A program made the translations under genes and the position numbers. Below are positions 10,216 to 22,500 of a stretch of DNA of 64,000 nt, piece after piece (within the stretch, counting starts at the first letter, position 1; every line of letters begins with the position of its first letter). The notes beneath the pieces are model-generated. The model had not been told where the DNA came from. It saw only the letters and a program-made list of their open reading frames with translations, and ran no database searches. The stretch spans positions 105,168,881-105,232,880 of the forward strand of contig JALJCS010000001.1 in NCBI GenBank assembly GCA_023055355.1. The letters run 5' to 3'. This DNA is from Agelaius tricolor. Lineage: Eukaryota; Chordata; Aves; Passeriformes; Icteridae.

Positions 10216-13200
10216 TTTCTCTGAAAAAAACAGGTATTTAAAATCTGGAATTGCAACGGAATACCCTGCAAAAAATAGTAGAACCTCTATCAATTAATAC
10301 ATTTATTGACTTAGACTGTATTAAAAAAATTATAAAGGACTGAGCTACAATATGAATGCAGGAAACAGACTGGTTCATCTAATTCATAATATTTCTGAGG
10401 GTTTTTTTCTAAATTTTGGGAAGTCAGATTTTCCTTTCAGAATACTATAATTTTGGAATGAAGACAGTGAAAATGATCTTCTGAAATCAGTACCAGAGGG
10501 GATTTTAATGTACTGAAATAATGCATGCCATTTATTTGGTATTCCTCCACCATCCAGTATAAAATAATTCCTTCATGTCTTTTCTTTCCTTAAAAATTCA
10601 CCAAGCGTATGTGGACCTCACAGATGCAGCTTTAATTGAAAGTAATGTCAAAAACAGTGTTTTGATCTGTTTCCTTTCTTTTGACATTTTCTGGTTTTGG
10701 AATGTGTTGAGTCTGTACGACCATTCTCTGTTCAGAAATTCATCTGGAAATTTACATATTTTAAAGGCTTCTTGCTCTGTAATACAGCTGAGCATAATAG
10801 TGCAAGCTACACAGAAATTGAGGTGTGAAAGAGAAATTTCCCAATTTCAGTCCTTAACTGAAATATAAAAACAATTCTTCACCATCTGGGATTTACTGTG
10901 CAAGTCTTTATGCTGGGTAGGCATGCTAGAGGGATAAAGTTCATATGATCCAGCAATGGATAGTCTGTAGCTGGCTTTAAAAAATAATAACAAAAAAAAA
11001 AATTGTACATTCAATAATTTACAGCATTATCATTGAAATACACAGAAATTTTGAAACATTCAGAAGCATACTGGAATACATTACAACCAAGTGATCCTCA
11101 AAATTTGTGAAATCAAATCGATTACATATTATTCTACAGGATGATAAAGCCTGTTTCCAACCAAGTCAGTAATATTCCTGATATGGAAAGGTGTAAGTAC
11201 GACAGGAAACAATACATATCAAGGATGCTCAGCATTTTTCTGGATTATGCCCCAAGAGAAATAAAGAGAAAAGAAAAATAAAGTAAGACAGACATTCATA
11301 AAGCTTGTCCTTTTTTTGTTTACTCCCTGTCTGAGCAAATAGAATCAAGAAAGGTCTTAGTCTCCAAAAAAAGATGTTAACTGTACATAATTTTTCAAAT
11401 TAATAATGAAACCACCTACTGTTAAAAATAAATTGAATCTGAAGTCAGTGTACATGTACTCTGTCATTTAAAGGTAGGACTAATTCTGACAGTTCAGTAC
11501 CAGATGCTGTGGCTAGGAGCACCTTTCAGACTGTACTGGACTATGCATTCTGCAATAAACTGCAACAGCAGGTATGTACAGTCACCAGATCATTTGATGT
11601 TGTCCACTTTTATTATCCAAATTCATCCCTTGCTAGTTACAGAACTACAAAGGATGGGAAGGAGACAGGCTTACTAGCAAGTAAAAATCTCAAAATAATC
11701 AGAACTATGAAATTAAGCACTTCTAACAACAGCTACTTTGTGCAGTGCATCTATAAGGGATTACATGAACAATTTCAAACCTCTGCCTTCAGGAGGAATA
11801 AAACCCATATACAAAACTCCATAGAAACAACTTTAGCTAGGAGTGCTAAGCATTAAAAAAAAAGAATTAGTAGCATAAACCTCTGTACACAGTATCAATT
11901 TTCTATGTGCATGTGCTCTGGCAAATCCAGGCACAGGGCTCAGTTCCTCCTGCCTCTGAGTTCAGATGATGAAGGACATGTCCGCGATACCTTGTGCTCA
12001 GATCCAAACTCTTAACACCCAGACACTGTAGGTGCAAGATTAATCCATAATGAGGGTGACAGGCTGGGGATCAGGAGTCCAAGGATATAACTTGCTCTCT
12101 GGCCCAGCAGCCTAAAGTACAATACAGAAAGAGCCTTGATCTCTCTGATCCTGCTTCTCCCTTTGAACATACTGACAGCTATGCTTCCTCACTTCATTGG
12201 GCAGGGGTGTTGGGAAAAAGCTATTTCTTACCACTCATCAGCCTACTTTGGGCTGACCAAGAACATTTGAAAATCTAGTTGAAATAAGTAATTGTTCAGA
12301 TCAAAGAGCCCTGGGAGACAGTGAGAAATATTAATGTTGTGATAGTTAATTAGGTGCTTTTCAAAATTGCAACTTTCAATTTTGTATTTTGCAGTAGTGT
12401 TTTCACTACCATTAAATTTATGAGTTTAAGCATGCAAAGCAAAAAAAAAAAATTTTTTTGAGGTAAGTATTCTGTTTAATATGCATTTTTTCCATCTCTT
12501 TTTGTGGGGGGTGTGGGGAAATAAACCTCCTTTGGTCCAAGCTAAATAATTTCCCCATTCACCAAATTGAAAATATCCATATTATTCAGAGTATATACAC
12601 TGCACAGTTCAAGGGAATCTCTCAGTAAGATGGTGAGTACCAGATAAGATCTTTTTAAAAGCAGTATAGCACCTTTTGGCTCTTACTTTGAGACAACTGC
12701 AACATCTGAGTTGATAGATTGGCTTTGTTTTCTGCGTGGAAAAGTTAAACCACTTCAGTGCACAGCATTTGTGTGACTTTACTTAGTTTCTTTTAAAAAA
12801 AAATATATACTTAGAAACACAGTATTTAACTCCCTGAGAAGTGTGTAAGCGCCTCAGCTCTGTCCAGTGACTCTTTTCTGATTGTTGTCACAATCTTGCT
12901 CCTTCTACATCATTAAGCTGTGATATCTTCTGTGTGCCCTTGAACAAAATGTGCGGTGGTTTGAACCATTCTGCTGTGCACCCTATCCCACCACTGGCAT
13001 GCTGCAAGGAGCACTGCAAAGGCTGCAATTCAGCATGGCCTCATTGAGAGATGAAGGACCATAGAGGTTGGAATGGGTCTGGACTCCATGTGGGTTCTAG
13101 GTTGCAATGGGGCTCTGCAGAAGGATGGGGTCTTGTTTGGCACTTGTCCCATGCATCAGTGTTGTGCCAGGTGTGAAGCTGTGCTCCAAGGGACCAGGGC

Positions 13201-15284
13201 TACTTGTAATAAATTTGTTTACTTTATTTACAAAGCAGCATATTTCAGACCAGGGAGCACTAACACTGAATGGCATTGTGCACATGTACTGATAAACACA
13301 ATGCATTCTTGCAATGCCTCTTTAGGAATGGTTTTCATGTGTAATCAGATGAGGCATATGTCAGAAAGATGACAATAGAATCCCATGATGTCTTATGTAT
13401 GTTTTTAATAAAAAAGCAGAGGGTTTAATTTTGTTGCTGTTATGAGTCTCAGAGTGTGAAGTATTCTTCTGTTTTTCCTGATAAATAGGCCATTCAGAGT
13501 CTCTGCTTTACACAAGCTCCTGTGATTTTGAATGCAGCCACCCTACACTTTTGCTTTGCTAGTGGCTCATCTTCCTACAGGTAGATTTTGGCATCCAGAG
13601 CCTCAGGAGCCTTAGGAGCCTTTCTGTTCCACTTGTGCCATATGTGTGCGTGTGTGCCTGCATGCACGCCTGGGTGTGTAAGAGAGAGGCACAATGCAAT
13701 GAAAGGCAAAGACACTACTGTGATCTGTGGGGTGAGCAAACCAAGCAGGCTTTAAGGAAGGCACAGATTCCATCAACACACTCTCCACCCCCTCTGTTTT
13801 TCCAGACAAGTGTTATTTTTCAATATTTTATTGTGCTAGCCATAGGATAAATCTTGTAATAAAATCATATCGCTGTTTCATCCAAGGCAAGTTTGGATGT
13901 TATCTCAGGGATAGACTTCGTCATAGATTTATTGTTAAGTTATCACAAAATGTAGTTGAACAGAGTCATAATAATTGTAGTCCAACAAAGTTTTAACACA
14001 AGGTTGTGAAATTTTAACATGAAGTAGATTTCTACAATAACAGAACATTATTACCCTCAAACTTTCAATGACAAATCATATGACTGAATGCAAAAAATGC
14101 AATTTACAGCATTTGTTATTATCTGTACAGCTTTCTTGTTGTCTTTTTATTATATTCACAATCTGAAAATAATGTAAAGCAGATATATGTCTGATCATGT
14201 AATGACCAATGGCATATTGTATCTTGTTTAGTAGGCAGTTGTCCTCTTGTCTTATTTGGGAATATATAGTTTAAGAAGATCCTTACCGTCATTTTCTTAA
14301 CAGGGATAATAAACAGAACAATTCTGCATAAAAGCTCATATCAGCTTCTTTCATGCCTTTTCTTTTCAGAAGGCTGCCTAAGGGTTTAAGCAATTTAGTT
14401 GTCTGACCCGCATGCTTTCTCTGCAGTCTGCAGTTCTTTTGTTTAACATTAGTATGTGGGCAAACAGCATTCAGAGCTGTGCAGAGCTTATCAGCCTGTG
14501 CTCAGTTGACCAGAACCCCATTCTGTGTATCTAAGAGGGGCCACGTTTAATGCTTCACAGTAGGAGCATCTGCAGTTTCCAAAAATGACTTGTTTATCAG
14601 ATAAACTCTGTCCTTGCACTGACACATAGTGGCTCTTCAATATCACACTCTCCTGTATGAGAACTGAGCAAAACAGGGTATGCACAATGAATAACAAGTG
14701 AAATTTATGCACATGGTGTGGTCACACAGGTACCCTGTAACACTGGGCAGTTTCTTTGCATCAGCTCAGTAATTGCAGAGAGAAACTTCCTCATTACATT
14801 CTAAAAACATTTTACTTACTCATTCTCAATACATTTCGAGCACATGTTCTGAAGTCAGCAAATGTTAATTAATTTGCTTATTTTGCTTGGAATTTAATTA
14901 GAAGTAGCATGAAGGGTCTGTCTTCTATGGCACAGGCAAAAAGACTCAGAGCTAAGCTGAGGTTTGTGATGTGCCCATAATCGTGGCAGCCTCTGACCAT
15001 GCAGTTAGGACCCTCACTTTCGAGTTTACTGTGTTATCAAAGTATGCCTTCACAGCCCTCTCTCTCCTCTCTCTACATGCTCTCTCCACTACACTGATTT
15101 TATAGACCCCTGGGCACTAAAACCCTAAATATATCCTTTAAAGAATCATGAATTTGTGTTTATAATAAAGGCCTCACTAAATATTTTAGATATCATAGAG
15201 GCTAGACTTTGGTTTAGAAATAAAACGTTTATTAAAACACCATCACTTAAGACAAGGTAGAAACAGCAGCTTAGAGTTGATATT
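10216..15284. other. Unique AT-rich non-coding DNA
   Basis: No gene is supported. An A12T7 run at 12441-12459 should be intrinsically bent. A 115-codon frame at 11509-11856 has no domain. Segments near 12.05-12.17 and 13.03-13.1 kb faintly resemble old SINE or CR1 ends, but too weakly to call. Confidence 0.65.
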
Positions 15285-15349
15285 TGAGGATCAAGATCCA
15301 GTGAGAGTGAAATGCTGTGAGGATCAAGATCCAGTGAGAGTGAAATGCT
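15285..15349 (+). repeat. 33-bp tandem duplication
   Basis: A 32-base unit beginning TGAGGATCAAGATCC (15285-15316) is repeated without mismatch at 15318-15349, separated by one G (period 33). Identity between copies suggests a recent duplication, so copy number may vary between individuals. Confidence 0.97.
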
Positions 15350-16339
15350 TTTTCAAAGAAGTGCGTCTGGTCTCTCAAATTCTCCATCCAACTAAACAAA
15401 GGAAATCTTGTAAGATAAATTAGTTTTGCAAGATTTCTGGACTTCTCTGGAGCCTTTCCTAAACATGTTGGAGGTATTTGACCAGTCACAGAAAGGGTAG
15501 GTAGATGGAGTTAGAACGAGAGATTTGGATCCAAACCAATGCCATCCCCCTGCACTTCAGGCAAGCCTGTATTCTAGAATGATACCCTTGACTAATTATA
15601 ATGATTTTATTATGTGAAATTGATATTACACTGCAAATGGCAATAGCCCAGAAGGAGCCTGATAAAATTAACAGCCTTGTCTGTACAAGCAAGATTTTAG
15701 GTATAAAGATGAGAATACAGTAGTAACTCTAGTAGCTGTTACACTCTCTAATACACACAGTGGTTCAAAGCTGAAAGAGTGTGCTGGGAGCAGAGGCTTC
15801 CACCTTTCTCTCCCCTCCCCCCCTCATCAGCACATGCTGGCTGGTCAACTAGTCAGAGAAAAATTGTTAATGAGGGTTAAATGGAAGTTATCTATTAAAT
15901 GTCATTCTAGGATCAAGACATTGGAGCTTTATTTTGAATGATGCCCATATTTTTTCTCTCCTTTATTTTTCCATCTTCTCCCTCCCCCACCTGAAAGAAA
16001 ACATCCAGTGGATGCCTGGCAGCATCCTCTGATTGCTTGCTGTTTTCCTGACACTAAATCTACTGTGTCATATTCCTTGCATGGGCTGCAGATTTTGGCC
16101 TTTTCACCTGCTGTTTTGGTTGGCTTTAGATGCAAAGAGAAGAATATGAAAAGGAGAGGGGGAGGGAGGGAAGTTGGGAATGCTGGAGAAAAAAAAAAAG
16201 GCAAATGTTTTTAGCTCCTTCATCTAGACATGTGTCCCCTCACTCTGTGACATGGCTGCTCCAATGTTGCCATGGTGAGGATTTCTAATCATCCCTACAC
16301 ATGACAGGCTCCTATTTGTCTGCACTCCCTTGGGTGTAA
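15350..16339. other. Non-coding DNA with a G-rich patch
   Basis: No gene. C-rich (15815-15826) and G-rich (16150-16180) patches are the only notable composition features. Confidence 0.65.
16158..16178 (+). other. Predicted G-quadruplex motif
   Basis: Four G-runs (G5, G3, G3, G3) are separated by loops A, A and AAGTT. This satisfies the usual G3+N1-7 rule for an intramolecular quadruplex. Function is unknown. Confidence 0.6.
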
Positions 16340-16760
16340 ATTTCTAGGCTTAAAAAAAAAAATCCATGTGAGCGTATCATCCGCCGTGCAGATGTTTCAC
16401 TGCTTTAGAATATCAGGCAGCTGCTTGTGCCACCGTCGACAGCTAATTGGAGACTGCATCGCAGGAACAGAGGCGTAATTATGGCATAAATACACATCCT
16501 CTGGTGCATCATTGTATCTCTATTAACAGAAAATTTTAAACAGTGTTCAGAGTGTAATTAGTGTAGTTGATAAAGTTGTAAAACATGTAAATAAGGGAAA
16601 TAGCAGGTACGTGGCCAATCCACTACCCAGCACTAGGGGATGCAGATTATTGCCTATTTAGAAATAATTAGCAAAGCTGCATTAGCAAAGCCTGTGTCCA
16701 ACAGAAGCAATGCAAACATTTATTCTGGTAACAGCTCTTTCTGTGCTAGCCATGAAAATC
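16340..16760. promoter_or_regulatory. Candidate conserved non-coding element (homeodomain-rich)
   Basis: Seven CpGs fall between about 16372 and 16476 (AGCGTA, CCGCCG, CCGTCG, ATCGCA, GGCGTA), far above the local background. TAATTA or TAATTG cores recur (near 16443, 16475, 16555 and 16664). There are no long open frames and no repeat signature. This resembles developmental enhancers of vertebrate gene deserts. It is inference from sequence character and needs a cross-species alignment. Confidence 0.4.
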
Positions 16761-19489
16761 TACTAATATTGGTAATTTAGCCCTCATTACAGAGGATAAA
16801 GCATGAAAAGAGCTCAGACATGAAATATGACAAGTAATATTAATTTTTATTCCAGAGGAAAGGATGCTTTCTCGGGTTGCATGCTGATTTCTCGGCAGGG
16901 TCTCAGTAGTGTGTGAGCGAGCTGGTGGCTGAGGATGCGGCTCTGGAGCTGGCTCCCTGCTGGAGGTATGCCCTGAGGTACCTGTGACAGGAGCTGATGA
17001 GGCATGCTGTGGTTAGTGCCCAGCCAAACCTTAGGTCACAGTTCAGAACGAGCACTCAGGCATTAAACTTCTCTCCTTATAGGCTCCAGTCTTTAATTTT
17101 GTCCTCAGCCTCTCTCCTTGCCACCCCCAAATGGTTTTGCCAAATCACCTGCTCGGCCCCCAGCTGTCCTTCCCAAAATGTTAACACGCAGCTGTGCCAG
17201 GCGAGCAGAGCTCTGAATCTGAGCTTACCCTTCAGGTTTGTCTTGTGCCCTGGATGAGGAATGATTGCTTCCCCCTCACTGTTTATGCTTTAGATTATGT
17301 TTCATGAAGAACATTACCCTGTGACCATAAAAATAAATGCCAAAATTTTGACTTTGCTATACAGATGTATTTTCTAATGAAGAAAAATGTGAAAGCCTGG
17401 CTGGCACAAGGGACATAGATCATTTTTTTTAAAACAAGACGATGAGAAGAGCTGAATGTTCTGGAAATGGGGGAAAAAAAAAACTGTTGTGTTTTTTTTT
17501 TTTAACATCTCTGATTTCTTCTTTTTTTTTTCATTCCTACTGGATGTAGAAACAGAATGAATAAAAACTCCAGCTTATAGTGTCGGCTAAGTTCTGCTGC
17601 ATCCTTAATAAGTGTGCACGTGTGTGTTTACGAGGGAGAGAGGAAAGGGGGAACAGGAGAATTCTGCTTGACAAGTGCCAGTGTTTCAAAAAGAAGTCTA
17701 AGAAAGATGTTATCTCTGGCTCAGGCAAATAAATTTCCCCACTTAGCCACTGTTTCCTGAACATTTTCAGAATTCAGCTCTCACCACAGACTGCATAAAA
17801 TCCTGCCAAATAAGGGCTGAATTTCATGTAATACAATACTTAAGAAAAAGAGAAAGAAGAGAGGGGAAATGTAGAGATGAAAAGAAGCTGGACAAGCTCC
17901 TGTCTGAAGTATTAAAATGTAAAATAAGCTTTAGAGCTGTAGCAGGGGGAAAAGCCTTTTACAGATCCAAAGAGAACACTGTGTATATTTTATCAGCTAC
18001 AATGATGTAAAAATTGTGAAAATACTGAACTTGTTGATTGAAGAGGGTTTTTTCTCACACTTTTGTGGAGGTTCAGTACTCATCCCAACACCCTGTTGAG
18101 GTAAAAAAACCCCACAAAGCTAGAGAGGGAAGCTCAGTCAGTCTTTTGCCTGTTGTAGAGCAAAAAGCACACAAAAGCTCAGACAACATGCACCTCATCT
18201 GCACTAATGTAAGCATCCCATCCAGTTCTAGCACACTGAATTTTTATAGCCTTAGCAGATATTTTCCGTGGTTACGATTTATGTAGCTATATGCAGATGT
18301 GCATTCCTCTGGCACACAAGAAGTAGATGGTTTATGCATATATCCACTTTATGGGTAAGCTGTTTGTATGTGACCAGGATGCCCTGTTAAATGCTCTGAT
18401 GCCACTCTGATCCTGAGGAGTTCACTGAGGTTTTTATCATGGATTTCCCTGGAAGAAGAGCTGGTCCAGCTTCTGCTGCTTTTCATAATTCCAGCACTGT
18501 GTGGCTCTGTGTGAATCCTGCAGCATATTTGTAGGGCTGCATGTTCACAGAGGTGATGTTGCAGTGTTTGTGTGTAACTGTGTGCATATGGGCACAAATG
18601 TGAATGTTTGGATATGTGTGTGTGTATCTGCATGTGATTATCAATGTTTAATAGTAATTGATTTCATTGGTAATGTGATGGATCAGGAAAACCTGACAGT
18701 CTGCATGTCAACATCTATTCCTATATATATAATGCATACATATATCATGGGTATATGCATTGTATAAAAGAGTAATTTTTAATTTATACCCTGAGATAAT
18801 GTTACTTAAAAATAAAATTAAAAAAAACCGCAAACCTTTCCAATTCCCTCCTTCAACTTCACTCCCATTATTTATCACAGTGTATTTTTTGAATGCATTT
18901 TTCCAGTGTCTACTTGGTTGGTTTTTTTTTTTTTTGGACTGCCTTCAGAAGTCTTTTATTGCCCATCCATTAGAAAGAGAGAATTATCTCCTACATCAGG
19001 AAAAGCCATCTCTTTTCCCTCTTCCCTCTTTCCCTTAAAACTACATAAGTAAAATGCATATTGTTGAATGTTACTGCTGAATGAATTACAGTATTGCAAG
19101 CAGATCAGGTGAGAACAGGTCAGAACAGTCTGGACACTGGGTGTACTGGGGGAGGTGTCTGGAGATGGACAGAGTTAGGCTTCTGTAGGCACAGTATGCA
19201 CAAGGGGGTCCTGAAATGGTTTTATACAGATTATTAGTTCTTTACAGAGCAACAGAGCCACTGCTCATTATTTGCTATAGAAAATAACCTCTCAGGTCAT
19301 CAGTAACTGGAAGCAATTTCAATGTTGTTTTTTCCTCAGTTTAAATACTTATATGCTATTGTTTAATATTAATAAATATTTTGGTGTTACAATACTTTGG
19401 TAACCTTTATAATTGACGAGCACTATAATATCAGTTTGAAATAAAAACATATTAACTTATATATTCTGAACAAATCAGATTAAGGTCAC
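16761..19489. other. Non-coding DNA including an exon-like segment
   Basis: At 16856-16965 a 110-nt GC-richer segment lies between an acceptor (ATTTTTATTCCAG) and a donor (GAG|GTATG), but all three frames contain stops. It could only be a non-coding RNA exon or a coincidence. T-rich tracts occur near 17493 and 17522, and TG-rich sequence near 18.54-18.65 kb. Confidence 0.5.
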
Positions 19490-19575
19490 ATCTAATATCA
19501 TCCCTATGGTCCAAATTTAATCCTGTGTTAATTAGAGTAACTCCATTAAAGTCAATGTGAGTTTCTATCTATCAC
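19490..19575. repeat. Relic of an old palindromic interspersed repeat
   Basis: The core AGAGTAACTCCATTAAAGTC (19533-19552) followed by AATGTGAGTTTC matches the centre of a palindromic repeat common in turtles, crocodilians and birds. Its consensus, as I recall, centres on CTCCATTGAAGTCAATGGAG with flanking TGTAAAT/ATTTACA arms. The left arm TGTGTTAAT and right arm CTATCACAC are still partly complementary. The family name is not recalled with certainty. Confidence 0.5.
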
Positions 19576-22500
19576 ACTAGACTAGTAAGAAAAATAAATT
19601 TTACTATATATGGCATTTCTTTTGCACTGAGCAGTGTGTGCACTGTGACTGAAAGTTGTCTTTCTCCACTTTACCTTTGTAGGAATGTGTCCCACAGCAA
19701 GTTTGTGGGTTCTGACTGAAGAATAGCAGGGATACCAATCTTGATGCACTGCTTGCCTTCTGCATAGTCAGGGAGACCTGGACAGGTTAAATTAGGAGTG
19801 CAAAGTAGCAGGGGTTGGTTTAAAAAACCTGGTTTGTACTGAACTAAAGTCAATTAATTAATTGGGCCAGGAGGAAACTAAAATCACAGCTGGGTCTGGA
19901 GGCTGAAGGAATTGGAACCTTGTAGATGCTGGGTGATTTCCCAAAGATTACAATCACTTCATAGGTGTGAAGGCTACAACAACATCAACCCAAAGCCCAC
20001 TGAGTTTGGAGATAAGTGATTTTAAGTGAAAAAATACTATCAGAAGAGAGGGTAGCTGGGAAAAACAATGAAAAAAAAAATGGTTGTGCCATTTTAGATC
20101 TCAGCCATTCACCTTTTGTTTTCTGCTCATTTATACTATTTCCATGTTATTGGTGAGTAGGTGTTGAAATGAAATGCTTTAGCCATGTTGCATCTTAAAA
20201 ATAAAGGGGATAATGAGTTGAAACTTATGATTAATTTTCCTTTGAAGTTATTTGACTTCTTCTCTCAGTCCTTTCCCTGCATATATTTTCAAGGGGGTAA
20301 AGCACATCAGGGGAGGGAACGCGCAGCAGGAGCGGCTGCGGCTCACAGCAGCCAAGTTGCCATTAGCAAGCAGCATAGCCTGGAAAGAACAGATCTGTGG
20401 AGTGAAATTGTTGATGCTGAAGACATGCCTTTCTGTTGTGTATGCCCTGCAAATTTTTTAATATGTGCTACTTCTCATCTGCTGTTGGGACCCAACATCC
20501 AGCAGGAGCAGAGAGGTGTGTGCTGCTGATTTACTTGGAAAGCTGCACGGGCATTTTAGACTTCTCCATGATGCAAGCTGAAATGCAGTAAGTGGACAAG
20601 TTAGGAGATTCACTTCAGAAGCACATTCCTGCTCTGAACTAAAGTATCAGTATAAATGTCCCCTATGCCTGGAAGTCTCTGCTGCTGTCAGTTCTAGTAC
20701 ATTCACTGTGCTTCAGCAAATGTAATGCCTTCCAGCCTCTGGATAATCACTAGGAGTATGATTCCTTTGTCAACACCTTGTGTCTGGATACTCTGGTAAG
20801 GGTAGGTGAGCCACTGCAAAAGGTTTTGGAAGGAATTCAAATCATTCATGATCGCATAGATATGTTTCTGCCTTGGTTTAACTTTGTTGTCCTAGTAAGA
20901 AAATTAGGATAAATCAAGGAAAACAGCAGAAATAAAAACCATATTTTCCTGAAATATTATCGGAAAGAACAGTCTTCTATATCATCATGGGTATTTAAGG
21001 CAGCTCAACTACCAATGAATATGGAAAAACCAAGTTTTTAAGGAAGTAGGTCTGAATTCCTTTACTACAGAGAAGGCAGCTTTGTTTGGTATGGATAAGA
21101 GGCACACCACCAGAGAAAAAGAGGGCACTCAATTGTAGTAGCAAGGTCAGTGGTTCAGTCACACAGGGGCTCTAGAGCATTTGTTACTGTTATTGTACTA
21201 GTACGTTCCTCCCACATTGACAGGTTTTCTTGCTAGCATAGGCATCAATATTAATTCTGTAAATGTTTATCTCATGTAATGTATATGATTAAGACTTGTT
21301 TGGATGTTCTGTGCTGATTAAACCGAGACCTTTCTATGCCAACAGCCCTGTGGCATTGAGTTACTGTGAGAAAAACAACGTGTGACAACGTTAGGGGAAC
21401 ACAGCTGAGCATACATACTTTGTCTAGTGCACTGGGTTTTCTCGAATTCTCTGTATTTTTGTTGCCACTGATAGAGCCACATACAAAACCAGATTTGAAT
21501 TATCAAATGTCAATAGTATATTTTCACTTACTGAGTCTGTAAGCGGCATGCCATTTATGGCATCCTTGGAATAATGTCTATTCCTTTAACTTACACATTC
21601 TGTGAGGTGGTAGATGTTTCCCCCTTGTCTGGTAGCATTAAAATTGCACTTTTAGACTCATGTGACAAATGCTGTGAAATGCTCACTTTTAGTCAAGTTT
21701 CACTTTATGTTGAAAATAGCGATGGAATTCACAGGTTCCTCAAAATATTAGCTCTTAGGTGTCTTGGTAAATGAATACTGCAGTTCTTGGACCAGGCTTA
21801 CTCTTTGTAAAAGTGTTCATTGAAATTGATGAGAACTGACCTTGATTTCATGGCATAGTCATTACCCTCTGGTAATCTAGAGATGTGAAAGGAATTGGGA
21901 GGAAGGAAATGTTTCCCACTTTTATACATGTCACACAGCTGCAGCATACATGAATCAGTAGCCAAGAAAAACATTTTACTGCTTGCCTGCTGAAGTGATA
22001 TAAATTAATTTGTTTCACCCTTTTTCCAAACAAGTCATGAAGAGGCATGACTCTCAGCTACGATCAAGACCAGTTGTTCTCAGATGCTCTTAGTGTACAC
22101 AAATGTTCTGTTGTTCAACTAAACCATTACCACAAAGTAATCATTGCATTTTCAAGCTCTTCATTGGAGAGGAATGAGTTACTTCAGTTTAGACACTGCA
22201 TGAGATTGAAGGGGAATTTTTGAGTCCTATTCCTTAGTCTGGTTTGTGGTCTGAGTCTTAATTTATTTATCTGCAGGACTTGCACTTCTCAGATATTTAG
22301 TATTTGTCAAGCACATTGAAATATTTAATCTTGAAAGCAAAGTATGACTGCAAATTCATTTTTATTCTTAGTACTATTGCTATTATTATTATTATAATTA
22401 TTGAGGTTTCACAAAGTTAAGTATATCAATTTTGGAGGGTTTATTAGCTTTTATGGATCATGTTTTTACAAGTAAATTCTTGCTTTTGGTTTCTGTTTCA

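Noticed and set aside
11509..11856. 115-codon plus-strand frame
   Set aside because: No domain recognised, AT-rich codon use like the background, no convincing splice sites.
12050..12180. Possible MIR in plus orientation
   Set aside because: Only scattered short matches (GGATCAGGAGTCC, CTGGCCCAGCAG). Below what I can support by eye.
13030..13100. Possible CR1 3' tail (ATAGAGGTTGGAATGGGTC)
   Set aside because: One short match without the ATTCTATG octamers or further CR1 sequence.
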